From Catellatospora sp. KI3 (GTDB lineage: Bacteria > Actinomycetota > Actinomycetes > Mycobacteriales > Micromonosporaceae): a DNA stretch of 64,000 nucleotides. Within the stretch, counting starts at the first letter, position 1. Every line of letters starts with the position of its first letter. Both the position numbers and the translations under genes were made by a program. The notes beneath the pieces are model-generated. The model made no database searches. It had not been told where the DNA came from and saw only the letters and a list, made by a program, of their open reading frames with translations. The DNA lies in the NCBI RefSeq assembly GCF_029948125.1, contig NZ_JASAMB010000004.1:62001-126000 (forward strand), written 5' to 3'. This document shows positions 9,139 through 17,862 of the stretch, in pieces.

Positions 9139-9716
9139 GTCCCCCCGCCACGGCCGTCTTCTGATGCATGCGAATCTGCCGCAGTCCGGGCCGTCACACT
9201 GATGCCGTTGAGAAGTTCGAGGATGCAGGACCAGTTGAAGGGCGCGTCCGAGTCGGCTGGGCGTAGCGCCTCAGCCGCGGTGAAGCGGACGCCGGCACCG
9301 GCAAGCATGTCGAGATTGCTCCTGAAGGCCGGGTGCGCGGCGAGGGCGGACTTCGCGTAGGGGGAGACGACGACCCGTGTACCTGTCCCGAGAGCCTCGT
9401 TGAGGATGCCCAGTACGACGGTGTCGTTGATGCCGACAGCCCATTGATTGATGGTGTTAAAGGTTGCCGGGGCGACGAGGATCGCATCAGCCCGAGGCAA
9501 CGACTTGGGTTCTTGGGGGCTTCGCGGCTGGCTCTTCACCGCATGGCGCGTGGACTTCTCCAACGCATCCTGGTCGACCCACGCGATAGCTGCCTCCGTG
9601 AGAACGGGGTAGACGTCCCAGCCAGTGCTGGTCAGCAATTCTGCGAGTTCCTGGATCTTGGCAGCTGGCGGTGCGGCGCACACCACCAGTATGAGAACGG
9701 GCCTAGGCTCGGTCAT
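9135..9716 (-). CDS. HFCD-type flavoprotein 1
   Basis: The 193-residue product is a paralogue of the next gene. It has an N-terminal hydrophobic strand (PVLILVVCAAPPAAKIQELA) and the PASANT-like PATFNTINQWAVGINDT. In the substrate-clamp position it reads PYAKSALAAHPAF, with Lys where the neighbour has Asn, which suggests the two copies differ in activity or form a mixed oligomer. It follows the first XRE gene with a 4-bp overlap and precedes the second flavoprotein with another, so all four genes should be translated from one message. Confidence 0.75.
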   Translation of the reverse strand: MTEPRPVLILVVCAAPPAAKIQELAELLTSTGWDVYPVLTEAAIAWVDQDALEKSTRHAVKSQPRSPQEPKSLPRADAILVAPATFNTINQWAVGINDTVVLGILNEALGTGTRVVVSPYAKSALAAHPAFRSNLDMLAGAGVRFTAAEALRPADSDAPFNWSCILELLNGISVTARTAADSHASEDGRGGGT

Positions 9717-11089
9717 GCTTCCGCCACTCCGGCTCGCTGTGCGAGGGAGCGCAGCCCCGGTGTTTGGCTGGCTCTTTCTCGCCGGATAAGCGTCGTGATG
9801 AGCTGCCCCGCGGTGGCGTTAAGCGTGATCGCTTGGGGCACGATCCGTTCGTACTCCAGGAGATGTAGCGTGGCTTGAGGGTCCGAGTTGCCACTGGCGC
9901 CGTGGGCCATGGCGAGGTCGAGATGTACCTGGGCGCGTCGGCTGGTCAAAACGCTCGGGAGTTGCGAGGTGTCCATGCGGTCGGCGAACCCGAGAGCTGT
10001 CGGGTTGTCGTCCAAGGCGACCGCTACCGAAATCCTGTGTAGGTGGACGTTAGCCGGGCCGAACGCGGTCCATAGCTCGTTGCCGTTGCGTCCGAGTTGG
10101 CTCGCGACGGAGTCGGCTGTCTGGATGTACCGCCCTGCGGCGCGGCTGTCACGCCGAAGCGCTGCGGAGAACGCGGCGTGGAGCAGGAGTGCCCCCTGGG
10201 CGGACAGGTAGGCGGCTGTGCGGTGCTGCTTGTGGGTGGCGATGACGTCTGCGGCGGCGGCGGCGACGCTTTCAGCTTCGGCGGCGCGGCCTGGTTGCTT
10301 GGCCAGTGCACATGCGGTCTGATAAGCCGCCATGGCAACCGACAGCGAATCGGCGGCCACCAGCCCGAAGCATCGCGCACGTTCCGCGGTTACCCAGGCA
10401 AGCTCGCCATCTCCGAGTTTGGCGGCGAACTTCGAGGCGAGCAGATAGACGCCACAGACAGCTTTTACCGCTCTGGGAATGGTGCCACTCACCGCGTCTT
10501 GGAACAGTGCTTCGGCACGACTGATCAGCGTGGGTAGCTGGTGGAGTTCATTGTACCAAGCTTTCTGGTAGGCGAGGTTGCCGTATACGACACCTGCTTG
10601 CAGATCATGCGCGGAGACGGGTTCAGCATTGGCGGGGTGGAGCAGGCTATTCCACATCCGCGCCCGCCATTGGTCGGGCGTGAACAAGGCATCAGGCACG
10701 GCCCCAGACTGCCGCAGCCCGTCGTGATCATCATCTGATCGCACAGGGGCAAAGTCCGACTCCGGCTTACCAAAGTCGGCGCCATGCTCAGCCGGGCGGT
10801 CGATATAGAGGCCAATGTCTCGTTCATCGGCGCCGAGCACAACGCACAGCGCCCGCCGGTAGTTTTCGTTGGGCCACCGGATCTCTCCGCGCTCCAGAGC
10901 ACCGATGGTTCTCTCAGTCAGACCGGCCCACCGTTGCCCACCACCTCGTTCGGCGTACGTCCTGGCCAGGACGGCGTTGCAGGCGTCGGCCAACTCCTGG
11001 CGCGACATTGAGCGTTCCGAGCCCGACGGGGACAGCAGCGACTTGCGGGCCGCCGCAAGGCGCGCGTTCGGAACGATCTCCCTTCCCAC
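9713..11089 (-). CDS. XRE-family regulator with TPR-like C-terminal domain, first gene of flavoprotein operon
   Basis: The product (458 residues from the GTG at 11089) has the same N-terminal XRE domain as the last gene of the operon (SMSRQELADACNAVLA, LTERTIGALERGEIRWPN) followed by a divergent helical-repeat region. The GTG was preferred over the longer frame because a G-rich stretch (GGGGGGTCGGCA) precedes it and the 35 extra residues look non-coding. This gene leads a XRE-flavoprotein-flavoprotein-XRE operon with every junction overlapping. Autoregulation is likely but not shown; no clear operator was seen in the short upstream gap. Confidence 0.75.
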   Translation of the reverse strand: MGREIVPNARLAAARKSLLSPSGSERSMSRQELADACNAVLARTYAERGGGQRWAGLTERTIGALERGEIRWPNENYRRALCVVLGADERDIGLYIDRPAEHGADFGKPESDFAPVRSDDDHDGLRQSGAVPDALFTPDQWRARMWNSLLHPANAEPVSAHDLQAGVVYGNLAYQKAWYNELHQLPTLISRAEALFQDAVSGTIPRAVKAVCGVYLLASKFAAKLGDGELAWVTAERARCFGLVAADSLSVAMAAYQTACALAKQPGRAAEAESVAAAAADVIATHKQHRTAAYLSAQGALLLHAAFSAALRRDSRAAGRYIQTADSVASQLGRNGNELWTAFGPANVHLHRISVAVALDDNPTALGFADRMDTSQLPSVLTSRRAQVHLDLAMAHGASGNSDPQATLHLLEYERIVPQAITLNATAGQLITTLIRRERASQTPGLRSLAQRAGVAEA

Positions 11090-11308
11090 TGCCGACCCCC
11101 CAAGATCGATTATTGTCGGTGCGCCCGGCGTCCGACATGGCCCCTGAACTGATGTGCCTATATGGTCCCAGCGCGCCCCAGCTGGTTCAAGCACGGGATC
11201 AACGTCCGCGTGGGCGTGCCGCCGATGGGCGCGCCACGCCCCCGATTCACGGGTTTAGCTAACTGGGGCCGCCAGACCCGTGTATGAGCCCGGCGGCCAA
11301 TCGCAGCG

Positions 11309-11509
11309 TTACAGGTCGAACTCGCCGTCCCGTACCCCTTCCACGAACGCCGACCACTCACCTGGAGTGAAGACCAGGATGCCGCCGTCGGGGTTCTTCG
11401 AGTCGCGGACACCGACCTGCCGATCAGTGCTGGTAGCGACTTCGACGCAGTTGTCGGCGCCACCGCTGCGGGTGGACTTTCGCCATGGACCGAACTGCCG
11501 TTCATCCAT
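11309..11509 (-). CDS. DUF397 domain protein
   Basis: The 66-residue product is a standard DUF397 protein: WRKSTRSGGADNCVEVA near the start, VGVRDSKNPDGGILVFTPGEW in the middle and FVEGVRDGEFDL at the end. In actinomycetes these small proteins are encoded beside XRE-DUF5753 regulators (the whiJ-type arrangement) and modulate them. Here the start lies inside the end of the regulator gene, overlapping by 8 bp, so the pair is co-translated. Confidence 0.95.
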   Translation of the reverse strand: MDERQFGPWRKSTRSGGADNCVEVATSTDRQVGVRDSKNPDGGILVFTPGEWSAFVEGVRDGEFDL

Positions 11510-12377
11510 TGTGAATCGTTCTCCTGATCTCCTCGGCCGTTGCGGCGAGGTAGTCGAGGCTGTCGCCAGGCGACATGGCTGCCTCCTGCAACCGGGCGTA
11601 CAGGTCGAGGTAGCGGTTGACGTCCGTCTCGTCGGTCAGTACGAGGTCATCGGTCACCGTGTCCACGGCGGCTACCACAGGGTCTTGCGGGTCTGGATAC
11701 CGGTAGGTGAAGAACGCCGAACGCGGTACGGCGTGTTGACGGATCTCGGCAGCGAGCGGCAGGACCCTGATCGTGATGGCCGGGCGCTCGTGCCCCACCA
11801 CTACCAGGTGGTCGAGCTGCTGGGCGATCACCGGTGCGGGCGCTGCGTACCGGCGTACCGCCAGCTCGTCGATGATGACCTCGTAGGCGGGGCCATCGGG
11901 TCGCTCCAGCACGAGCTGGCGGCCGGCGCGGGCTTCGAGTGCTCGGGCGAGGCTGTAGGTCGCCCCGTCCGGGCGGTCCATAAGGATCCGCGCCTCGGTG
12001 TACGGCTGCATTTGGAGCAGACCCGGTAAGTACACCATCTGGTATTCGTGGATCTCGCTCGCGCCAGCTTCGAGGTCGGCGTAGAGCGCTTGGCGCGTGC
12101 CCATCTCTTCGTTGAAGGTGGCCCACCATCCGCGTTCCTGTGCGTCGCGGGCGATGGCCATGAGCTGCCGCCATTGCTCCTCGGGCACTGCGAAGTACTT
12201 CAGGACCTTGGCGACCAGATCGAGGTTGGGTACGACGCGGCCGTTCTCCAGCTCCGAGATGCGCTGACGTGAAACTCCTACGGCTGTGGCGACGTGGGCG
12301 GAGGAGTGCCCCTGGCCGTCCCGGAGCCGGATCAGTTCCTGGGCAAGCCTTCGGCGGCGCACGAGCGGGCTGATCAC
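11502..12377 (-). CDS. XRE regulator with DUF5753 domain
   Basis: The product (291 residues) has an N-terminal helix-turn-helix (VATAVGVSRQRISELENGRVVPNLDLVAKVL in two pieces) and the DUF5753 sensor domain (MVYLPGLLQMQPYTEARIL, ITIRVLPLAAEIRQHAV). The GTG at 12377 was chosen because GGAGG lies 6 nt upstream; a frame from 12422 would run over an inverted repeat that looks like an operator. With the overlapping DUF397 gene it forms a whiJ-type unit, a class tied to developmental control in Streptomyces. The specific target here is unknown. Confidence 0.88.
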   Translation of the reverse strand: MISPLVRRRRLAQELIRLRDGQGHSSAHVATAVGVSRQRISELENGRVVPNLDLVAKVLKYFAVPEEQWRQLMAIARDAQERGWWATFNEEMGTRQALYADLEAGASEIHEYQMVYLPGLLQMQPYTEARILMDRPDGATYSLARALEARAGRQLVLERPDGPAYEVIIDELAVRRYAAPAPVIAQQLDHLVVVGHERPAITIRVLPLAAEIRQHAVPRSAFFTYRYPDPQDPVVAAVDTVTDDLVLTDETDVNRYLDLYARLQEAAMSPGDSLDYLAATAEEIRRTIHNG

Positions 12378-12394
12378 TACGCACCTCCGAGTAC

Positions 12395-12420
12395 GAGCCA
12401 TCGCCGGTGGGCGATGGCTC
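12395..12420. promoter_or_regulatory. Inverted repeat upstream of the DUF5753 regulator
   Basis: GAGCCATCGCC and GGCGATGGCTC form an 11-bp perfect inverted repeat with a 4-nt spacer, 18 bp upstream of the regulator's GTG. Its position suits an autoregulatory operator or a 5'-UTR hairpin; binding is inferred only from location. Confidence 0.45.
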
Positions 12421-12822
12421 ATCGGCTGTGCGGTCAGCGTAACCCCGGATTTCGGTGATCAAGCCTGATGCGTGGTGACGGTCCGTATCGAGGACCTGCT
12501 CAGAGGCCATCCGGGTATCAGAACGAGTATCAGACCGGGTGGTAGATCGGGATTCCGGTCTATGTGGACTGTCCGTGAAGGTGGACCTACCACAAGCGAT
12601 GTACCGATGCCTGGGGTCGCGGCCGAGCTTCCAGCCCGGTCGGGCCACGACCCCTGCGGAGGCAGAGAAGGACGCGTGGTAGGGCGTGCACGTGACGCGT
12701 GCGGCTTGACCATACCGGCTTCTCGCCGACGCTCCTAGCGCCCGCCCGCCGTCGTAGCTATGCAGAGCGCGGCGGCGGGCTGGGTCAGACGTCCATGATC
12801 ACCACCGAGGGAGGCCGGTCCC
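12421..12822. other. 402-bp intergenic region between divergent units
   Basis: No open frame here has family resemblance or a good start. The region separates the leftward DUF5753 regulator from the rightward 13-gene lanthipeptide run, so it should contain both promoters. Two TATCAGA elements (GGTATCAGAACGAG, GTATCAGACCGG) lie close together near 12515-12538. I cannot place -35/-10 boxes with confidence. Confidence 0.4.
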
Positions 12823-13458
12823 ATGATGCTCGGCGATGACTTCTTCCGGCTTGCCCACGACGACGGGACCGGCAGGCCCCGCCTACACGCCAAAGCCCTC
12901 AATGTCGGCTGCGGCGCTGCTCTGCTCGCCGAGCTGATCAGCACGCGCCACATCGAGGTCGACGACACCGGCGTGCTGATCAAGAATCGGCAGCCGCCCG
13001 AGGACTCGCTGATGCACTTCGTCCTCGACCACCTCGTCAAAGAGGAAGGGCGCCGGCACAGCGTCAGCACGTGGCTGACCTTCTTCAGCAAAGACGCCGC
13101 CACCCAGATCGCCGAAAGGCTCCTGCGGGGTGGCCACGTCCGGATGACTCCGGTCCGCAAGCTCGGCCGCCAGACCGGGCTGCTCTACATACCGGTGGAC
13201 AGCAACCAGGCCGCCCGCCCGTGGGCGGTGCTGTCGCAGCTGCTCCGACGCCACGAACCTCTGGCCTACAACGAACTCGCTCTCGCCGGGCTCGCCGTCG
13301 CGACGGGCTTGGAGCGCTGGCTGCTCATGGACGCCCCCGCCGAGACGTTCGACTTCCTACACAACCAGGTCGCGACCCTCTGGCCACCGATGACCTGCCT
13401 GCTGCGGTACACGCACGAGGTCATCGGCGAGGCGGTGCTCGCGCACCGCCACAAGTAA
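12823..13458 (+). CDS. GPP34-family protein
   Basis: The 211-residue all-helical product matches the bacterial GPP34 (Golgi phosphoprotein 3-like) family: LGDDFFRLAHDD at the start, a helix set with SVSTWLTFFSKDAATQIAERLL, and the central RKLGRQTGLLYIPVD. Eukaryotic relatives bind phosphatidylinositol-4-phosphate; actinobacterial ones are common but mostly uncharacterised. Two in-frame ATG codons open the gene after GAGGCCGGTCCC. It starts the long co-directional run that leads into the lanthipeptide genes, 27 bp before the permease. Its role in that pathway, if any, is unknown. Confidence 0.85.
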   Translation: MMLGDDFFRLAHDDGTGRPRLHAKALNVGCGAALLAELISTRHIEVDDTGVLIKNRQPPEDSLMHFVLDHLVKEEGRRHSVSTWLTFFSKDAATQIAERLLRGGHVRMTPVRKLGRQTGLLYIPVDSNQAARPWAVLSQLLRRHEPLAYNELALAGLAVATGLERWLLMDAPAETFDFLHNQVATLWPPMTCLLRYTHEVIGEAVLAHRHK

Positions 13459-13485
13459 CCCACCCCCACGATTCAGGAGTTCCCC

Positions 13486-15000
13486 ATGCCCCTCGCTAGA
13501 ACCCCGGCCACGGCGAGCAACGTGGCCAACACCCTGGCCCGCAGCAAGCTCGGCACCCCCGCTGTCGTGGTCTTCGTGATGGCCGCCGCCGCGCCGCTGA
13601 CGGTGACCGCCGGAGGCGCCACCAGCGGATTCGCGATCACGGGCAGTAAGGGCATCCCAGTGGCGTACCTGGCCGTCGCCGTCATCCTGGCCCTGTTCGC
13701 GGTCGGCTACGTCGCGATGTCCCGCCACGTCGTCAACGCCGGGAGCTTCTACAGCTACGTCAGCCGGGGCCTGGGCAAACCGACAGGCGTCGCAGCAGCG
13801 TTCGTCGCCGTGCTGGCGTACAACGCGATGCAGATCGGCTTGTACGGCGGCTTCGGGGCGGTACTGTCCGGCTGGCTGCACGACCGGTTCGGCATCTCGA
13901 TCGCCTGGTGGCTGTGCGCGCTCATCGGCTGGGCCATCGTGGCCGTCCTGGGCGTCCTGCGCATCGACCTCAACGGACACGTCCTGGCCGTCATGCTCGC
14001 AGCCGAGGTCGCCGTCGCGGGCCTGTTCGCGATCGTCATGATCACGCACCCGGCCGAGGGCTCGGTCAGCTTCTCCACCCTGTCCCCCAGCTACCTGATC
14101 GCCCCCGGCATCGGTGCAGCCTTGGTGACCGCGGTGACCGGCTTCGTCGGTTTCGAGGCCACCACGGTCTTCTCCGAGGAGACCCGCGACCCCCGCCGCA
14201 CGGTGGCCCGCGCGACCTACATCGCCGTCGCCATCACCGGCCTGCTCTACGGCGGATCGGCGTGGGCGCTGACGGTCGCCTCCGGGCCGGACAAGATCGT
14301 GGCCGACGCCCAGCAGTACAGCACCGAGCTGATCTTCACGCTGGTGCAGCCGCACCTCGGCCAGTTCTTCGTCGACCTGGGCCACATGCTGTTCGTGACC
14401 TCCCTGTTCGCCGCGCTGCTGAGCTTCCATCACACGGTCGGCCGATACCTGTTCAGCCTGGGCCGTGAGAAGGTCCTGCCAAGCTTCCTGGGCCAGACCA
14501 GCCGGGTCACCGGAGCACCGAAATGGGGCTCGGTCACGCAGAGCGTCCTGGCCCTGGCGGCGCTGATCGGCTACGCCATCGCGCACGCCGACCCGATCAT
14601 CCACCTGTTCTTCTGGGTCACGGTGTCGGGCGGGCTCGGCGTCCTCATCCTGATGACCCTGACCTCGGCCGCCGTGATCGGGTTCTTCGGCCGAGACCGG
14701 CTTGGCGAGAACACCTGGCGCAGAATCACCGCCCCCGCACTGGCGACCGTCGCCCTCGGCTGGATCCTCTACCTCACCATCGACCAGTTCGACGTGCTCC
14801 TCGGCGTCACACCGGATTCGCCGCTGCGCTGGCTGTTCCCCGCCTCGTTCGGCATCGCGGCTCTCGCAGGCCTGGCCTGGGCTGGCCTGCTCAAGGCGTG
14901 GAGCCCCGTGGTGTACGAGGCGATCGGCATGGGAGTCAACGCCGCCTCGGCCAACCCCTTCGCGCCGGCCGCGCCTCTTGCCGAGGCGCGGCAGTCATGA
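13486..15000 (+). CDS. APC-superfamily amino-acid permease
   Basis: The 504-residue product has about twelve hydrophobic segments and opens with the APC signature region (PAVVVFVMAAAAPLTVTAGG, AGSFYSYVSRGLGKPTG). Such proteins are proton- or cation-coupled amino-acid transporters of the plasma membrane. AGGAG precedes the ATG by 6 nt. Its stop overlaps the start of the acetyltransferase gene (ATGA), making the two a translational pair. It is the only evident transporter in the lanthipeptide run; whether it serves that pathway is not visible. Confidence 0.9.
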   Translation: MPLARTPATASNVANTLARSKLGTPAVVVFVMAAAAPLTVTAGGATSGFAITGSKGIPVAYLAVAVILALFAVGYVAMSRHVVNAGSFYSYVSRGLGKPTGVAAAFVAVLAYNAMQIGLYGGFGAVLSGWLHDRFGISIAWWLCALIGWAIVAVLGVLRIDLNGHVLAVMLAAEVAVAGLFAIVMITHPAEGSVSFSTLSPSYLIAPGIGAALVTAVTGFVGFEATTVFSEETRDPRRTVARATYIAVAITGLLYGGSAWALTVASGPDKIVADAQQYSTELIFTLVQPHLGQFFVDLGHMLFVTSLFAALLSFHHTVGRYLFSLGREKVLPSFLGQTSRVTGAPKWGSVTQSVLALAALIGYAIAHADPIIHLFFWVTVSGGLGVLILMTLTSAAVIGFFGRDRLGENTWRRITAPALATVALGWILYLTIDQFDVLLGVTPDSPLRWLFPASFGIAALAGLAWAGLLKAWSPVVYEAIGMGVNAASANPFAPAAPLAEARQS

Positions 15001-15635
15001 CCGGTACCCGCGACCTCACCATCCGCCGCGCCGAGCCCGCCGACGCGAAACGTCTGACGGAGCTGCTCACCGACGCGTTCCTGATCTCCCGGGTCGGCAA
15101 CTGGCTCATCCCGGGCATCGGCGTACGCCGCCACGTCTACCTGCGTTACTTCGACATCTTCGTCCGGCACGGCCTGGCCCACGGCCTCATGGACGTCACC
15201 GACGACCTGACCGGCGTGGCCATCTGGCTTCCACGCGACCACGACACCCCCGGCCCGCAGGACTACGACCAGCAGCTCGCCGAGGCCACCGGAACGTGGG
15301 CCGACCGGTTCCGCGCGCTGGACAAGACGTTCGACGAGCAGCACCCGCACGAGGTGTTCCACCATCACCTGCTGTTCCTGGGCGTCCTGCCCAGCGACCA
15401 GTCACGCGGTATCGGGTCGGCGCTGCTGGCCCACCACCACGCCTACCTCGACGCCGAAGGCATCCCGGCATATCTGGAAGCGAGCATGCCCCGCAACCGC
15501 GACCTGTACATGCGCAACGCCTACACGGCCCGGGACGCGTTCAACCTGCCCGATGACGGGCCGCCCCTGTGGCCGATGTGGCGCGACCCCCAGGTCACCC
15601 AGCCATCCCCGCGAGAGGACGACATCCGGTCATGA
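14997..15635 (+). CDS. GNAT-family N-acetyltransferase
   Basis: The 212-residue product starts with LTIRRAEPADAKRLTELLTD and carries the acetyl-CoA-binding segment LGVLPSDQSRGIGSALL, followed by a catalytic-end strand with YLEASMPRNRDLYMRNAY. These are the usual GNAT elements. The ATG was chosen because it overlaps the permease stop; an open frame extending upstream lies wholly inside the permease gene. The end overlaps the next gene by ATGA. The substrate is unknown. Confidence 0.88.
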   Translation: MTGTRDLTIRRAEPADAKRLTELLTDAFLISRVGNWLIPGIGVRRHVYLRYFDIFVRHGLAHGLMDVTDDLTGVAIWLPRDHDTPGPQDYDQQLAEATGTWADRFRALDKTFDEQHPHEVFHHHLLFLGVLPSDQSRGIGSALLAHHHAYLDAEGIPAYLEASMPRNRDLYMRNAYTARDAFNLPDDGPPLWPMWRDPQVTQPSPREDDIRS

Positions 15636-16564
15636 CCGACGCAGCTGAACGCCCCACCCGCCGCCATCGGCTAGGCCCTGCCGCTGTAGCCGTCGCCGTC
15701 CTGCTGGTGGCATCGGCCGGGGCCGTGGCGGTCACGCCGGGCGGACCCGCCTCACTGACGCCAACGCCGGTCAACGTCGCGCTCCCCGTGATGCCCGGAG
15801 CCGCCTCACCGACGCCGTCGGCCTGCGCCTCCGGGCCGCTGATCGACGTGGCCGACGTGCTGGTCGCCGCTCCTAGCGACGCCACCCGTGGGCGGTACTA
15901 CTACCTGCAGGTCGAGCAGTGGTCACGGAGCGACGCTGAGATCGTCGGATTCCGACGCGAAGTCTGGCTGACCGATGACGGCGGCCTGATCCGCTCGGAG
16001 CAGCGCCTTCCTGGCCAGCCGGCTGTGTCGTTCGACATGGCTCGCATCGGGGTGCCCGGAACCTTCGACGGGGTGAAGCCCCACCGCAACACCGGCGACC
16101 CCGCCGAGGTGGAGTCGTTCATCGAGCGGCACGGGCGCCCCCCGGGCAACCCGACCGAGCTGGCGAAGATCATCGACGGCGACAACGACGGCCAGCCGCT
16201 GACCGACCCGTGCCCGCCCGCGTGCGGCCTCACCATCCGGCCCATCGTGTTCTTCGACGCGGTCACCAGCCTGTACCGCAAAACGTACCTGGACCTGCCC
16301 GCACGGACAGCGCTGCTGCGGCTCGTGGCCGTCCAGCCCGGCATCACGTTCCTCGGTGAAGTCACCGACCGCGGCGGCCGTAAAGCCATCGGCGTGGCCG
16401 TCGCCGAAGGCGGCGTCCGGGTGTCCCTGCTGTTCGACCGCAACACCGGGTTCCTGCTGGCCTCCGAACGAAGCGTCCCTGACCACGGACTGGACGACTA
16501 CACCCTCTACCTGACGCTCGACCGCCGCGACAGCCAGACCCCTACCAACGGCACGGCGGCCTAG
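15632..16564 (+). CDS. Membrane-anchored hypothetical protein (CU044_5270-like)
   Basis: The 310-residue product has a short Arg-rich cytoplasmic start, one transmembrane or signal-anchor segment (AAVAVAVLLVASAGAVAVT, about residues 17-35) and an extracytoplasmic beta-rich domain (YYYLQVEQWSR, VGFRREVWLTDDGGLIRSEQ, NTGFLLASERSV). This layout resembles the CU044_5270 family of actinobacterial proteins of unknown function, an assignment made from general pattern only. It overlaps the preceding acetyltransferase gene by 4 bp. Confidence 0.6.
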   Translation: MTDAAERPTRRHRLGPAAVAVAVLLVASAGAVAVTPGGPASLTPTPVNVALPVMPGAASPTPSACASGPLIDVADVLVAAPSDATRGRYYYLQVEQWSRSDAEIVGFRREVWLTDDGGLIRSEQRLPGQPAVSFDMARIGVPGTFDGVKPHRNTGDPAEVESFIERHGRPPGNPTELAKIIDGDNDGQPLTDPCPPACGLTIRPIVFFDAVTSLYRKTYLDLPARTALLRLVAVQPGITFLGEVTDRGGRKAIGVAVAEGGVRVSLLFDRNTGFLLASERSVPDHGLDDYTLYLTLDRRDSQTPTNGTAA

Positions 16565-16620
16565 CTCAACACCCAGCCGGGCCGGTACCGCCCATCCCTG
16601 AACGTCCCTGGAGGAAGACG

Positions 16621-17199
16621 ATGACCACTCACGTCACGCCCATGACGTCGCCCTCGGCGGCACCGGCCCGACCCAAGACGCCCTTCGCCAGGCTCCTTCT
16701 CGGCCCCATATTCAAGATCATGCGTTGGCGTACGGGTACGCCAACGCAATACGACCCGCCCGCCCAGCCGCCGCTCGACCGCGATCCGGCGACCGTCGAC
16801 AGCATCGACCAGTACACGACCGGCGCACCAGTCTGGGCCTACATCGGCGGCAGCTGGCTCTGCGCTGACGTCGCCGGTATCACCAGCAGTTCCACCCTGG
16901 TGATCTACCCAGCGCCCGGTTCGGCCGACGTCATGGTCGAGACGGTGCACACCAGCCACCTCCAGCTGCGCGACCGGCCAGTACGGGAAGGCGACCGGAG
17001 CGCGTCGCCAGCCGCCTCCGAGGACCTTCCGACCGCCGACCAGGCACGGGTGACCCTCAGCCTGCACCACCGAGACGAGCTCGGACTCTGCACCGCATGC
17101 GCGGAGCGGACCCAGTTCCGGTGGGCACCCTGCCCCGACGCGAAGCAGGCCATGGCAGTGCTCGGCATCGACCCGGCAACGCAGATCGGAGCGCCGTGA
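16621..17199 (+). CDS. Hypothetical protein of the lanthipeptide run
   Basis: I do not recognise the family. The 192-residue product has a basic N-terminus (MRWRTGTP region), a central segment with GAPVWAYIGGSWLCADVAG, and a C-terminal part with paired cysteines (LGLCTACAERTQFRWAPC) that could bind a metal. A GGAGGAAG site precedes the ATG closely. The stop overlaps the start of the next gene, so the two are coupled. Confidence 0.55.
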   Translation: MTTHVTPMTSPSAAPARPKTPFARLLLGPIFKIMRWRTGTPTQYDPPAQPPLDRDPATVDSIDQYTTGAPVWAYIGGSWLCADVAGITSSSTLVIYPAPGSADVMVETVHTSHLQLRDRPVREGDRSASPAASEDLPTADQARVTLSLHHRDELGLCTACAERTQFRWAPCPDAKQAMAVLGIDPATQIGAP

Positions 17200-17483
17200 T
17201 GTCGGCCGTACTGCAGCTGCCCACAGCGGCCCGCCGCCGGATCTACCAGACGCTCGTGAGCCAGCCCGGCAGGCACTGGACCGTCCGCACGCTGACCGAG
17301 GCACTGGCCGCGCACGCCACCGTCAAGGAGACGTCCGTGCGCGACACGGTCAACTTCCTGCTGAGCCTGCGCATCGTTGCCCTGGTCCCGTACCACCGGA
17401 CCATGACCGTCAGCCTGACCAGCCCCGGCGAGCGCGCCCTGATCGTCGCTCTCCGCCGCGCCCAGTCGCAGACGGGAGTATGA
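17199..17483 (+). CDS. Small winged-helix-like protein
   Basis: The 94-residue product reads as a compact helix-turn-helix/winged-helix unit: RRRIYQTLVSQPGRHWTVRTLTEAL, then VKETSVRDTVNFLLSLRIVALV and a beta wing ending in SPGERALIVAL. It could be a local transcription regulator of the cluster. The ATG at 17199 follows the TGA of the previous gene directly, and its own stop overlaps the next start by ATGA. A frame reading in from 17097 is not needed. Confidence 0.6.
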   Translation: MSAVLQLPTAARRRIYQTLVSQPGRHWTVRTLTEALAAHATVKETSVRDTVNFLLSLRIVALVPYHRTMTVSLTSPGERALIVALRRAQSQTGV

Positions 17484-17761
17484 CGATGCGGATGGGGTGC
17501 GCCGACAGTATCGGCAAGCGGCGCGGGACACCGACGGCCCGCACGACGTACGGAAGACTGGCCCCGGTGGGTTCCCCGCTGTGGCACGCCGCCGACGCGC
17601 TGAACAGGCAGGTTCAGGCGTGGCACCGATCCGGAGGGCACGTCACGCCTTCGTTCGTCTACTGGCCCAACGGCCGCAACACCTCACCCATCCCCGCCGA
17701 CGCAGCGGCCATGAGCAAGACCCACGGCGTCCTCGCGATCACCTGGCCCGCGAGCAGCTGA
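17480..17761 (+). CDS. Small hypothetical protein
   Basis: The 93-residue product has no family I recognise. It has a basic N-terminus and a C-terminal part with SFVYWPNGRNTSPIP and GVLAITWPASS. The start overlaps the preceding stop (ATGA), which supports translation. It is the last small gene before the FxLD methyltransferase, and about 100 bp separate them. Confidence 0.5.
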   Translation: MTMRMGCADSIGKRRGTPTARTTYGRLAPVGSPLWHAADALNRQVQAWHRSGGHVTPSFVYWPNGRNTSPIPADAAAMSKTHGVLAITWPASS

Positions 17762-17862
17762 CTCTCCCCAAGCCAGCCCGCTGAGCCAGGCCCAGCACCT
17801 GACCGCCACAACCACCGGGCGACAGGACACGGCTCCGGCCGCCCACGAGCAGAAGGAATCCG

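Noticed and set aside
13357-14604. 415-codon antisense frame across the permease
   Set aside because: Asp/Gly/His-rich shadow of a GC-rich coding strand; the permease frame has clear family signatures.
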